64,000 nt of DNA from Ahrensia sp. Lineage in GTDB: Bacteria; Pseudomonadota; Alphaproteobacteria; Rhizobiales; Rhizobiaceae. Below are positions 1 through 8,659 of this stretch, in pieces. The notes below the pieces were generated by a model that was given only the letters and a program-made list of their open reading frames with translations, had not been told where the DNA came from and did not search any database. The position numbers and the translations under genes were made by a program. Location: NCBI GenBank assembly GCA_002706335.1, contig PAKZ01000019.1:1-64000 (forward strand), given 5' to 3'. How positions within the stretch are numbered: position 1 is the stretch's first letter; each line of letters starts with the position of its first letter.

Positions 1-1
1 C

Positions 2-226
2 GCGTCGACGCCCACCGAGTTCACGGAGGGTGACACGGTTCACCTCGTGCGCAACGTCGGCGCGCACGATGCGATCGACCTGCACTTCTGTGGCCCGCGT
101 GGCCCCCACGAGGCCTCGCGGTACACACCCCGCGAGGCGGACCCCACGCTCGCCGTCGGCCAGGAATTCGCGGTCGACATTGCCGAAGACCGTCTTCCGA
201 TCGTCATGTCGGCGCCGGGGGAGTGA
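2..226 (+). CDS. C-terminal end of an unidentified protein (partial)
   Basis: An open frame enters from the left edge and stops at a TGA at 224-226, giving 74 residues. Codon choice is strongly GC-rich at third positions, as expected of a real gene here. The tail contains the stretch HLVRNVGAHDAIDLHFCG and ends IVMSAPGE. I do not recognise the family; nothing in the fragment shows a membrane segment or catalytic motif. The gene start lies outside the window. Confidence 0.5.
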   Translation, partial: ASTPTEFTEGDTVHLVRNVGAHDAIDLHFCGPRGPHEASRYTPREADPTLAVGQEFAVDIAEDRLPIVMSAPGE

Positions 227-312
227 AGGGTGCCACTTGCCGCCACTTTGGCAACTCCTTAAAGGGGGCAGCCAACTGATTTGAATAGGTTGGCTCAAAA
301 TCATCCGGCGTC

Positions 313-576
313 ATGCCAAAATGCGAGAGAAGGATGTCCGACGAGAAACGACTGCCGCTATCCGGGCGGGTCGCCGGCGCCACGCTGCCGCCACAGACGC
401 AGGCGTTCCGCGACGGACGCAGCCATTCGCAGGTCGGCCAACGTCCTTTCGAGATGGGTCTGCGCGCGCCCGACGTCATGATCCAGCTGATCAATGGCGA
501 GCAGGTCGACGATCCGCTCTACACGGGCCTCGACGTCTGCAACCAGGAAGACGCCGGCTTCTGCGCTGACAACTGA
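313..576 (+). pseudogene. Possible remnant of a sugar-binding protein C-terminus
   Basis: An 87-residue frame whose last 40 residues (ending LYTGLDVCNQEDAGFCADN) resemble the C-terminus of periplasmic sugar-binding proteins of ABC importers. The first 45 residues look unlike that family. The frame is closed by a TAG at 286-288, and the ATG at 313 has no convincing ribosome binding site. An inner ATG at 334 has a GAGAAGG directly abutting it, too close to work well. The strong terminator at 598-625 shows that a transcription unit does end here. My reading is a gene whose 5' part was lost or rearranged. A genuine small protein is the alternative. Confidence 0.35.
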
Positions 577-597
577 CCGCTAACCGCGACACCATTG

Positions 598-625
598 CCG
601 GGCCCGGAAACGGGCCCGGTATTTT
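598..625 (+). terminator. Rho-independent terminator
   Basis: Perfect 9-bp GC stem (CCGGGCCCG/CGGGCCCGG) closed by a GAAA tetraloop and followed by TATTTT. It separates the broken gene end on the left from the oxidoreductase gene at 653. Confidence 0.8.
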
Positions 626-652
626 CCTGCTCGCAGAGGAACGCACACGAAG

Positions 653-1657
653 ATGACCGCGCGAAAGATCAATTGGGGCATATTGTCGACGGCCAGCATC
701 GGCACCGAAAAGGTTATTCCCGCCATGCGGAAATCGGCGTCGTCCAACGTGCTGGGGATCGCCTCGCGCAGCGCCGAACGCGCCGCCCAGGAGACGCGAA
801 GACTGAGCATTCCGAGAAGCTATGGCTCCTATGAAGACATGCTGGCGGATCCGGACATCGACGCGATCTACAATCCGCTTCCAAATGATCTGCATGTCGA
901 ATGGACGCTGAAGGCCGCCCGCGCAGGCAAGCACGTGCTTTGCGAGAAGCCGGTCGGCCTGACTGCCGACGATGCGCTCAGGCTTCGCGACGCGCCGGAC
1001 AGCGTGTTGATCGCGGAGGCGTTCATGATCCGCCATCACCCGCAATGGCTGCGCCTGCGCGAGATGGCGCGGTCCGGAGAACTCGGAGAAGTGCGCGCCG
1101 TGCAGGCGGCTTTCAGCTACTTCAACACCGATCCCGGCGATATACGCAACACGCCGGAAAACGGCGGCGGCGCCATGTTGGATATCGGATGCTATCCTGT
1201 CACCGGCGCCCGTTTTGTATTCGACGCGGAGCCGCGTCGCGTCGTTGCGCTGATCGATCGCGATCCGGAGTTCCGCACGGATCGCCTGGCCGGCGCGATC
1301 TGCGATTTCGGGGACGGACGGCTACTGACGTTCCAGGCCTCCACGCAGATGGTCCCCTTTCAGACATTCCAGGTCTTCGGCACGAAGGCGCGCGCGGAAA
1401 TCCTTATTCCATTCAATGCGCCGCAAGACGAGGAGACGACGATCGTCATCGATGACGGACGCAGCCTCGACGCAAGTTCGGCCCGCCGCGAAACCCTGCC
1501 CGCGTGCGACCAGTACGCCGAACAGGCGGAAGCCTTTGCCCGGTCGATCTTGACCCGCACCCCCGCCCCCTACGGGGTCGAAGACGCCATCGCATCGATG
1601 CGGATACTCGACGCCATGTTCGAAAGCGAGCGAACCGCAAGTTGGATCAACCTGTAA
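653..1657 (+). CDS. Gfo/Idh/MocA family NAD(P)-dependent oxidoreductase
   Basis: 334 residues, the usual length of the family, which oxidises or reduces a hydroxyl of sugars and polyols with NAD(P). The N-terminal Rossmann fold starts INWGILSTASIG (residues 6-17). The family EKP signature is at residues 98-100, its lysine being the usual catalytic residue. The motif GGGAMLDIGCY (171-181) lies in the substrate domain. Overall it resembles the D-xylose 1-dehydrogenase / 1,5-anhydrofructose reductase branch, but substrate cannot be fixed. It lies between the terminator at 598-625 and the importer starting at 1791, in the same direction, so it probably acts on an imported sugar. Confidence 0.85.
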   Translation: MTARKINWGILSTASIGTEKVIPAMRKSASSNVLGIASRSAERAAQETRRLSIPRSYGSYEDMLADPDIDAIYNPLPNDLHVEWTLKAARAGKHVLCEKPVGLTADDALRLRDAPDSVLIAEAFMIRHHPQWLRLREMARSGELGEVRAVQAAFSYFNTDPGDIRNTPENGGGAMLDIGCYPVTGARFVFDAEPRRVVALIDRDPEFRTDRLAGAICDFGDGRLLTFQASTQMVPFQTFQVFGTKARAEILIPFNAPQDEETTIVIDDGRSLDASSARRETLPACDQYAEQAEAFARSILTRTPAPYGVEDAIASMRILDAMFESERTASWINL

Positions 1658-1723
1658 CCGTCGTCGCGGCCGGGGGCAGCCATGCTTGACGCAAACGACA
1701 GGATGGCTTGATTAATATCATTA

Positions 1724-1743
1724 TTTATATTATCAATTATAAA
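1724..1743. promoter_or_regulatory. AT-rich inverted repeat, candidate operator
   Basis: Within the 133-bp gap before the binding-protein gene, an island of almost pure A/T (1710-1745) holds an inverted repeat with arms TTTATA and TATAAA separated by 8 bases. It lies about 50 bases before the ATG, where a promoter and GntR or LacI operator would be expected. Similar AT-rich palindromes occur at 17825-17837 and 19919-19942. Confidence 0.4.
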
Positions 1744-1790
1744 CTGTGAGGCCGCTCCGATCGAGCGGCTCCACAAAAAGGGAGGAAGAT

Positions 1791-2738
1791 ATGAATTTCA
1801 CGAAAACACTGATCGCAGCGAGCGTAGGCGCGCTGCTCGCGAGCGGCGCAGCCGCGCAGGAAAAGAAGCAGCTCGCATTTGTCGTCAATGCCGCATCGGA
1901 TTTCTGGAAACTGGCCGAGGCCGGCGTCAACGCGGCACAGGCGGAACTGCCGGATTACGAGCTGCAATTCCGCTATCCGGCCCAAGGCACGGCCGCGTTG
2001 CAGAACGCGCTGATGGACGACCTCGTGGCAGCGGGCACCGACGCGATCATGATCTCGTCCGCCGATCCGAAGAACTCGATCGACGCGTTCAACCGCATCG
2101 CCGCGCAGGTTCCGCTGTTCACCACCGACAGCGACGCCCCGCAGAGCGACCGCATCGCCTATCTGGGCTCGTCGAACACGGCTGCCGGCATCCAGGCGGG
2201 CGAAATAGCCGTCAAGGCGATGCCTGATGGTGGCAAATGCATGGGCTTCGTCGGATTCCTCGGCGCGGACAACGCGATCGAACGCATCGCCGGGTTCCGG
2301 CAGGCCGTCGAGGGCAAGGGCATCGAACTCGTCGACGTGCGCGGTGACGATGTCGATTTCGCCCGCGCCCGCGCCAATGTGGACGACGTGCTGGCGGCAA
2401 ATCCGGACATCGACTGCATGGTCGGATTCTATTCCTACAACCCGCCCAAAATCTACGAGTCGCTTCAGGCAAACGGCAAGCTTGGTGAGGTCACGGTCAT
2501 CGCCTTTGACGAGGATCCGATCACGCTGGGCGCCGTCCGCGAGGGCAGCTTTGCGGGTACCGTCGTTCAGGATCCCTACCAGTGGGGCTACCAGGGCATG
2601 CATCTGATGGCTGACTACCTGGAAGGCGACAAGTCCGGTGTTCCGGCAGATGGCCTGATCATCGTTCCGACGAAGATCATCGACCAGAGCAATGTCGACG
2701 CCTTCGAAGCCGAGCTGAAAGAGCGCATCAACGGCTAA
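1791..2738 (+). CDS. Sugar ABC transporter periplasmic binding protein (importer A)
   Basis: 315 residues. Residues 1-22 form a Sec signal peptide (charged MNFTK, then a hydrophobic alanine-rich core ending GAAA). The mature part has the type I periplasmic-binding fold of ribose/galactose-type proteins, with repeated alpha/beta elements such as QLAFVVNAASDFWKLAEAG and a second lobe with GKCMGFVGFLGADNA. The ATG at 1791 is chosen because GGAGG lies just upstream and the signal peptide starts there; an earlier frame start at 1746 adds only a non-homologous leader. It is the first gene of a five-component importer. The sugar cannot be read from sequence. Confidence 0.88.
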   Translation: MNFTKTLIAASVGALLASGAAAQEKKQLAFVVNAASDFWKLAEAGVNAAQAELPDYELQFRYPAQGTAALQNALMDDLVAAGTDAIMISSADPKNSIDAFNRIAAQVPLFTTDSDAPQSDRIAYLGSSNTAAGIQAGEIAVKAMPDGGKCMGFVGFLGADNAIERIAGFRQAVEGKGIELVDVRGDDVDFARARANVDDVLAANPDIDCMVGFYSYNPPKIYESLQANGKLGEVTVIAFDEDPITLGAVREGSFAGTVVQDPYQWGYQGMHLMADYLEGDKSGVPADGLIIVPTKIIDQSNVDAFEAELKERING

Positions 2739-2752
2739 GCCCTCCCGGGCTC

Positions 2753-2789
2753 GCGAGTGGGTGATCCCTGATTGCCCGCTCGCATTTTT
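2753..2789 (+). terminator. Stem-loop with T-tract after the binding-protein gene
   Basis: 9-bp stem (GCGAGTGGG/CCCGCTCGC, one G-T pair), 13-base loop, then ATTTTT. Placed between the binding-protein gene and the ATPase gene, it is likely an attenuating or mRNA-protecting hairpin that keeps binding-protein levels above those of the membrane components. Confidence 0.6.
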
Positions 2790-2815
2790 CCGACGGTACT
2801 GGGAATATTCTGAAC

Positions 2816-4333
2816 ATGAGCGGGCCTCAGGAACTCGGCCTTCGCTTCCAAGGCATAACGAAGGTCTATCCCGGTGTTGTGGCGCTGAAAGATGTTTCAC
2901 TGAACATTTCGGCGGGGGAAGTTGTCGGCCTCATCGGCGAAAACGGCGCCGGGAAATCGACTTTGATGAAGATCCTCGGCGGCGTCATTACGCCCACCAA
3001 CGGGTCTATTTCGATCGATGGCAAGGTCTGCCGGGGTCTCACGGTAGCGGAATCCCAGGCCGCGGGCATCGCTTTCGTTCACCAGGAACTGAACACTCTG
3101 GACAACCTCGACGTGGCCGCCAACGTGTTTCTTGGCCGCGAGAAGACGCACGGTCGGTGGCGCCTGATCGACCGCAAGGCAATGCGCGACGCCGTGCAGC
3201 CGCTTCTTGATCGCGTCGGTGCACAATTCGGCCCCGATACGCCGGTCGCGGCGCTGTCGCTCGCCGAGCAGCAACTGCTCGAGATCGCCAAGGCGCTTTC
3301 CATGGATGCGCGGCTTGTCATCATGGACGAGCCGACATCGAGCCTGACATTTTCCGAGACCAACAATCTCCTCAATGTGATCGCCGACCTCAAGGCGCAG
3401 GGCATCGCCGTTGTGTTCATCTCGCACCGTCTCGGCGAGGTCGAGGAATGCGTGGACCGGATCGTCGTGCTGCGGGACGGCCGGGTCGCCGGTCATCTCG
3501 CTCGCGGCGAGATCAGCCATGACGCGATGATAAGATTGATGATCGGCCGCGATCTCAAGTCACTCTATACGCCGCCCAAGGCTCCGCCGGGCGGTCCGCT
3601 CTTGTCGGTGCGCAACGTCAGAACGCAGGCCAAGCCCGCAAACGCCGCGAATTTCGAGCTGCGCCGCGGCGAGATCCTCGGCGTCGCGGGATTGATCGGC
3701 GCCGGCCGCACGGAGCTTGCCGAAGCGATTTTCGGCGCCGGCGGAAAGCTGTCGGGGCAGGTTCGCGTAAATGGCGCCCCGCTCGACGCCGGAAGCCCGG
3801 CTGAAGCGATCGCGGCCGGCCTGTATCTCGTTCCCGAAGACCGCAAGCGCACCGGGCTGATCCTGGAGTTTCCGATCTGTGAAAATGTCACGATGGCCAA
3901 CCTGCGCTCCTGTCTGCGCAATGGCATTGTGTCCCGATCGAGACAGATCGAAATTTCCGAGCAGCAGCGTAGAAACCTGTCGATCAAGACGCCCGACGTG
4001 CGGAATGCCGCCCAGGCGATGTCAGGCGGCAACCAGCAGAAAGTCGTTCTCGCGAAATGGCTTTCGATGGACCCCAAAGTGATCATTTTCGACGAGCCTA
4101 CACGCGGGATCGATGTCGGATCCAAGTCGGAGATCTACAAATTGATGCGGGAGCTTTCCGACCGGGGTGTCGGCGTCGTGATGATTTCGAGCGACATGGA
4201 GGAGGTGATCGGCGTGTCCGACCGGATCGTGGTGATGCGCGACGGCGGGATCAGCGGCGAATTGCAGCGCTCCGACTTTTCCGAGCACAACATCCTGACG
4301 CTCGCCGTAGGCAAGGCGTTGGAGGAGGCCTAA
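2816..4333 (+). CDS. Sugar ABC transporter double ATPase (importer A)
   Basis: 505 residues with two nucleotide-binding domains in tandem, the RbsA/XylG/MglA layout, on the cytoplasmic face of the importer. The first domain has Walker A GENGAGKST (41-49), a loose signature LSLAEQQ and Walker B LVIMDEP (167-173). The second has a degenerate Walker A (GLIGAGRTE) but an intact signature MSGGNQQK and Walker B VIIFDEPTRG, as usual for this family. It is followed after 3 bases by the first permease gene, showing one operon. Confidence 0.9.
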   Translation: MSGPQELGLRFQGITKVYPGVVALKDVSLNISAGEVVGLIGENGAGKSTLMKILGGVITPTNGSISIDGKVCRGLTVAESQAAGIAFVHQELNTLDNLDVAANVFLGREKTHGRWRLIDRKAMRDAVQPLLDRVGAQFGPDTPVAALSLAEQQLLEIAKALSMDARLVIMDEPTSSLTFSETNNLLNVIADLKAQGIAVVFISHRLGEVEECVDRIVVLRDGRVAGHLARGEISHDAMIRLMIGRDLKSLYTPPKAPPGGPLLSVRNVRTQAKPANAANFELRRGEILGVAGLIGAGRTELAEAIFGAGGKLSGQVRVNGAPLDAGSPAEAIAAGLYLVPEDRKRTGLILEFPICENVTMANLRSCLRNGIVSRSRQIEISEQQRRNLSIKTPDVRNAAQAMSGGNQQKVVLAKWLSMDPKVIIFDEPTRGIDVGSKSEIYKLMRELSDRGVGVVMISSDMEEVIGVSDRIVVMRDGGISGELQRSDFSEHNILTLAVGKALEEA

Positions 4334-4336
4334 AAC

Positions 4337-5332
4337 ATGCAAAAAAAGGATCTCGGCCTGGCAATCCTGATCATTGTCGTCGGCGCGGTGGTCTATCTTC
4401 GCAATCCGCTCTTCCTGTCGCCGATCAATCTGGGAAACACCGCCAACCTCGTCGGATTGTTCGGCATATTCGCGATCGGCCAGGGATTCGTCATCATGAC
4501 GGGCGGCATCGACCTCTCGGTCGGGTCGGTCATCGCGCTTCTGGGCGTCCTCTTCGTGGAGATGGTCGGAAGATACGGGGTGCCCTGGCCGGCCGCGGTC
4601 GCGATCACGATTGCGCTCGGGGCCATGATCGGGCTGGCGCACGGCATCCTGATAACCCGGTTCAAGATGCAACCCTTCGTCGTCACTTTGTGCGGGTTGC
4701 TGATTTATCGCGGCGTCGCGCGCGGCTACACCGCCGAAGCCACGGCGGGATTCCCCTTCGGCGCGTCTTATCCGCAGCTCGAATGGCTCACCATCGGGCG
4801 CAGCTACGGGATACCGCATTCCTTCGTGGCGATGATCATCATCGCTGCCGTGATGTGGTTCGTGTTGCATCAGTCCGTCTTCGGCCGGCACCTCTATGCG
4901 GTCGGCAAGAATGACGAGGCGGCACGGTTTTCCGGCATTCGCTCGGGCTTCGTGATCACCTCGGCCTATGTGATCTGCTCGGTCCTCGCGGCGGTCGCGG
5001 CTATCTATTTCGCGATGTTCACCAAGTCGGTCCAGCCGTCGTCGCACGGCAATTTCTACGAACTCTATGCGATTGCGGCCGCCGTGCTCGGTGGGTTTTC
5101 GCTGCGTGGGGGCGAAGGCTCGATTGTCGGCGTGGTTTTGGGCGCGGTGCTGCTTCAGGAACTGCAGAACCTCGTCAACCTGCTCGGCATTCCATCGTCA
5201 CTGAACTTCGCCGTGATGGGAACGGTCATTCTCCTCGGCGTGCTCGCCGACCAGCAACTTGCCGCCTACCGCGCCAAAAAGCGGGCGGCGCAGGCTTTCG
5301 AACGGCTGCAGCCAGAGGGGGCGGAAAACTGA
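4337..5332 (+). CDS. Sugar ABC transporter permease (importer A, first permease)
   Basis: 331 residues, strongly hydrophobic, with about eight to ten membrane segments and the BPD_transp_2 hallmark GGIDLSVGSVIAL near residue 55-67, as in RbsC/FrcC. It forms the transmembrane channel for the sugar delivered by the binding protein. It starts 3 bases after the double ATPase gene and is followed by an 88-base gap before the second ATPase gene. Confidence 0.88.
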   Translation: MQKKDLGLAILIIVVGAVVYLRNPLFLSPINLGNTANLVGLFGIFAIGQGFVIMTGGIDLSVGSVIALLGVLFVEMVGRYGVPWPAAVAITIALGAMIGLAHGILITRFKMQPFVVTLCGLLIYRGVARGYTAEATAGFPFGASYPQLEWLTIGRSYGIPHSFVAMIIIAAVMWFVLHQSVFGRHLYAVGKNDEAARFSGIRSGFVITSAYVICSVLAAVAAIYFAMFTKSVQPSSHGNFYELYAIAAAVLGGFSLRGGEGSIVGVVLGAVLLQELQNLVNLLGIPSSLNFAVMGTVILLGVLADQQLAAYRAKKRAAQAFERLQPEGAEN

Positions 5333-5420
5333 TGGCGCCAGAAAAAACCGCACAGTCAATCAGCGACGCCAAAGCCGGGAATTGCGGTTGGAACGCCGCG
5401 GACATTTGGAGGAACCGCTT

Positions 5421-6161
5421 ATGAGCGCGCTCGAACTCAGGAACATTTCCAAACATTTCGGCGCGATCCGGGCGCTCAACAATGTTTCCCTGACGATAGA
5501 GCCCGGCGAGGTCGTTGGGCTCATGGGAGACAACGGCGCCGGCAAGTCGACGATGGTCAAGGTGATCGCGGGCAACTTCGCTCCGTCATCGGGAGACATC
5601 TTCATCAACGGATCGAAAGTGCACTTTCACAAACCGCTCGATGCCCAGAAGGCCGGGATCGAGGTCGTCTATCAGGACCTGGCGATCTGCAACAACCTGT
5701 CGGCGGCCTCCAACGTCTTCCTCGGCCGCGAGCCGGTGCGCCGCTTGGGGCCGATCCAGATCGTCGATTACGGCGCTATGCGGACCCGCGCGGGCGAATT
5801 GTTCGCCCGCCTGAAATCGGAGACGCGGCCGCGCGACGTGGTGCGAAGGATGTCCGGCGGACAGCGTCAGGCCGTAGCGATCGCCCGTTCGCTGCTAACC
5901 GACGCCCGCATCATCCTGATGGACGAACCGACTGCCGCCATCTCGGTGCGGCAGGTGGCCGAAGTCCTGAACCTGATCCGCCAGCTCAGCGAGCACGGCA
6001 TCGCGGTCGTGCTGATCAGCCACCGCATGCCCGACGTTTTCGAGGTTGCCGACAAGGTGGCCGTGCTGCGCCGCGGCGAACTCGTCGCCAGCAAGCCGGC
6101 ATCCAAATCCTCGCCCGAAGAGATCACCGGCCTGATCACCGGCGCGATCGAAGCCGCGTGA
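5421..6161 (+). CDS. Single-domain sugar ABC ATPase (FrcA-like)
   Basis: 246 residues, only one nucleotide-binding domain: Walker A GDNGAGKST (36-44), signature MSGGQ (144-148), Walker B IILMDEP (164-170), switch histidine in LISHRMPDVF. This is the FrcA type, half the length of the RbsA-type ATPase upstream. The ATG at 5421 is preceded by GGAGGA at 8-10 bases; an upstream frame extension to 5259 reads back over the previous gene and is rejected. With its own permease gene 18 bases downstream it makes a second ATPase-permease pair in the operon. Confidence 0.88.
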   Translation: MSALELRNISKHFGAIRALNNVSLTIEPGEVVGLMGDNGAGKSTMVKVIAGNFAPSSGDIFINGSKVHFHKPLDAQKAGIEVVYQDLAICNNLSAASNVFLGREPVRRLGPIQIVDYGAMRTRAGELFARLKSETRPRDVVRRMSGGQRQAVAIARSLLTDARIILMDEPTAAISVRQVAEVLNLIRQLSEHGIAVVLISHRMPDVFEVADKVAVLRRGELVASKPASKSSPEEITGLITGAIEAA

Positions 6162-6179
6162 CGCGCAAGGAGCAATGAC

Positions 6180-7181
6180 ATGAGCAACGTGACCATTTCC
6201 GATGTCATCAACCGCTCCGAGCATCGCGGAGCGCTGTCGCGCATCACCGGCCAGCAGACCTTTTGGGTGTTCGTCGCGGCAGTGCTCGCCTGCCTCGCAC
6301 TGACGGTGATGACCGATACATTCGCCACCGAGCGCAACCTCTTCAACGTGACCCGCAACTTTGCCTTTGTCGGCATCATAGCGCTGGGCATGACGGCTGT
6401 GATTGCGTCGGGAGGCATAGACCTTTCGGTCGGCTCGACCGTGGTCATATCGGCCATGACGGTCGGCGTGGTGATGTCGGCCGGTTGGCCGTTCTGGATC
6501 GGCGCGCTGTCGGCGGTCGGCGTGTCGCTGCTTGTCGGCGCTGTCAACGGCGTCCTCATCGCCTATGCGAAAATGCCGCCATTCGTGGTGACGCTGGGGA
6601 TGCTCTCGGTCGCCCGCAGCCTCGCCATGGTCCTGTCCAACAACAAGATGATCTACCAGTTCGGACCAGACCACGACCTCCTGCTCTGGCTCGGCGGCGG
6701 CTCCACGTTCGGCCTGCCACACCCGCTGATCATTCTTCTGATCCTCGCGGCGATCACCGCTTTCGCCTTCCGGTGGCTGCGTTGGGGCCAGCACCTCTTC
6801 GCCATCGGCGGCAACGAACAGGCGGCGGTCCTGACCGGGATCCCAGTCAACCGGCTCAAGGTCAGCGTTTACATGTTCTCCGCCCTGATGGCCGGCATTA
6901 CCGGCATACTGGAAGTCGGCTGGCTTGGCGGGGTGACCCCCAATCTGGGCCAGGCGATGGAACTGACGGTGATCGCAGCAGCCGTCATCGGCGGCGCCAA
7001 CCTGGCCGGCGGCACCGGCACGGCCTTCGGTGCGGTGATCGGTGCGCTGCTGATCGAGGTGATCCGCAACAGCCTGATCCTGCTCGGCATCAGCACATTC
7101 TGGCAGGGGACTTTCGTCGGATCCTTTATCGTGATCGCTGTCGCCTTCGATCGCATCCGCCAGGCGCGCAGTTCCGAGTAG
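6180..7181 (+). CDS. Sugar ABC transporter permease (importer A, second permease)
   Basis: 333 residues, FrcC-like inner-membrane permease with an N-terminal cytoplasmic stretch of about 25 residues, then roughly nine membrane segments. The family motif ASGGIDLSVGSTVVIS lies near residue 78-93. It pairs with the single-domain ATPase just before it. RBS AAGGAG lies 5-6 bases before the ATG. No second binding-protein gene accompanies this pair, so both pairs may share the protein encoded at 1791-2738. Confidence 0.88.
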   Translation: MSNVTISDVINRSEHRGALSRITGQQTFWVFVAAVLACLALTVMTDTFATERNLFNVTRNFAFVGIIALGMTAVIASGGIDLSVGSTVVISAMTVGVVMSAGWPFWIGALSAVGVSLLVGAVNGVLIAYAKMPPFVVTLGMLSVARSLAMVLSNNKMIYQFGPDHDLLLWLGGGSTFGLPHPLIILLILAAITAFAFRWLRWGQHLFAIGGNEQAAVLTGIPVNRLKVSVYMFSALMAGITGILEVGWLGGVTPNLGQAMELTVIAAAVIGGANLAGGTGTAFGAVIGALLIEVIRNSLILLGISTFWQGTFVGSFIVIAVAFDRIRQARSSE

Positions 7182-7206
7182 TTGGCATTCCGTTGCCAAA
7201 AGACGC

Positions 7207-8370
7207 TCAGGATTTTGTGCCCAGCAACCCCCGGTCGGCGAGGTTGCGCATGAGGGCCCGGGTTCCGAATTTCCATTCGGGGCATTCGGTCGACAAGCGA
7301 ACCGTGTTGACCAGTTGTCCAAGACCCGGTGACCTGATCGTGACCACGTCCCCAAGCTTGTGGGTGAAACCTTCGCCCGGCGCATCTCGATCCTGTACCG
7401 GCGCGAACAACGTACCCAGGAACAGCATCAGTCCGTCAGGATACTGGTGGTGGCGGCCGATGGTCTGGCGGACGAGATCCTCGGGATCGCGGCTGATCTC
7501 GCGCATCGAAGAATGGCCCGTCATCTCGAAACCATCTTCGCCCGAGACCGTCATGTCGAGTTCCGCAGCACGCACGTCGTCAAGCGTAAAGCCGTCGTCG
7601 AACAGCCGGATCATCGGCCCGATTGCGCAGCTCGCATTGTTGTCCTTTGCCTTGGAAAGGAGCAGCGCCGAGCGCCCCTCGACGTCGCGCAAATTGACGT
7701 CGTTGCCGAGCGTCGCCCCCACGATACGCCCTTGCGACGAGACAGCGAGAACGATCTCCGGTTCGGGATTGTTCCATTTCGACACCGGATGGAGACCGAC
7801 ATCGGCTCCGGGCCCGACGGAAGACAGAACCTGCGCCTTGGAAAACACTTCCGCGTCCGGTCCGATGCCGACTTCGAGATACTGGCTCCACAGCCCCTCC
7901 GCCTTCAAAGCTGCCTTGACTGCCGCAGCCTCCGGCGAGCCGGCTTTCACGTTTCGCAGGCTTCCGCCGATCGCGGCGCCGACGCGCGAGCTGATCTCCT
8001 GCGCCTTCGAGGGATCGCCGGCCGCCTTCTCCTCGATCACTCTCTCGACCATGGAGGAGGCAAAGGTTACGCCGCACGCCTTGACGGCTTGCAGGTCGCA
8101 CGGCGCGAGAAAATGGGCGCGCGACATATCGCCCGGCCTGTTTGCGGCGATCTCCTCGAGCGATCCGATCCGGCGGCCTGCCGCGCCCGCGACGATACCG
8201 GCGGGGTCATCCATATCGAGGACGTCGCAGACCAGCGGTGTCTCGCCGGAGGTGATGTCAACGATCTCCCCGTCGCGGATGGTGACGAGGACAGGCCCGC
8301 CCGCCTCCGGCGACCAGACCCTGCCCAGGAAGAGACCGTCCCTGTCTCGCTCGTCGGGAAAAAAATTCAT
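7207..8370 (-). CDS. Fumarylacetoacetate hydrolase-fold protein, XylX-like 2-keto-3-deoxyaldonate dehydratase candidate
   Basis: 387 residues, in the longer FAH-fold class that includes the 2-keto-3-deoxy-D-xylonate/arabinonate dehydratases of oxidative pentose pathways. Visible metal ligands are E203, E205 (PEPEIVLAV) and D224 (GNDVN); the E-x-E then D spacing of 19 fits that class. Shorter FAH proteins (about 280 residues) cleave 2,4-diketo-3-deoxyaldonates, so cleavage instead of dehydration remains possible. The ATG at 8370 is chosen over a GTG at 8376 because GGGAG lies 5 bases upstream. It is transcribed against the importers and divergently from the GntR gene at 8660. Confidence 0.75.
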   Translation of the reverse strand: MNFFPDERDRDGLFLGRVWSPEAGGPVLVTIRDGEIVDITSGETPLVCDVLDMDDPAGIVAGAAGRRIGSLEEIAANRPGDMSRAHFLAPCDLQAVKACGVTFASSMVERVIEEKAAGDPSKAQEISSRVGAAIGGSLRNVKAGSPEAAAVKAALKAEGLWSQYLEVGIGPDAEVFSKAQVLSSVGPGADVGLHPVSKWNNPEPEIVLAVSSQGRIVGATLGNDVNLRDVEGRSALLLSKAKDNNASCAIGPMIRLFDDGFTLDDVRAAELDMTVSGEDGFEMTGHSSMREISRDPEDLVRQTIGRHHQYPDGLMLFLGTLFAPVQDRDAPGEGFTHKLGDVVTIRSPGLGQLVNTVRLSTECPEWKFGTRALMRNLADRGLLGTKS

Positions 8371-8659
8371 GACCACTCCCTCTCTGTCCGCCGCGCGAAT
8401 GGCGGGCTCGAAAACCGCATGGCGACACTCTGGTTGGACAAATAGGCGGCAATATCATTCTCCGTCAACTACTGGACGCACGGAATGGCGACGTTCCGAC
8501 GCCCGGAAAACGTCGAAATACGTTTATATTCTTGCACAATCCGAGGTTTTTGGACGTCGCGACGCCGCCAGCTTTGTTGACTCCACGGCCAGATCGACTT
8601 ACGAGTCTTGGTCCAACAAATACAGAGAATTCCAGACAGAATTCACGAGACGGGTGCGG

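Noticed and set aside
8371-8659. Gap between the FAH and GntR genes examined for small genes; a 9-base palindrome TTGGTCCAA at 8608-8616 noted
   Set aside because: No credible coding frame; the palindrome is too short to call an operator by itself.
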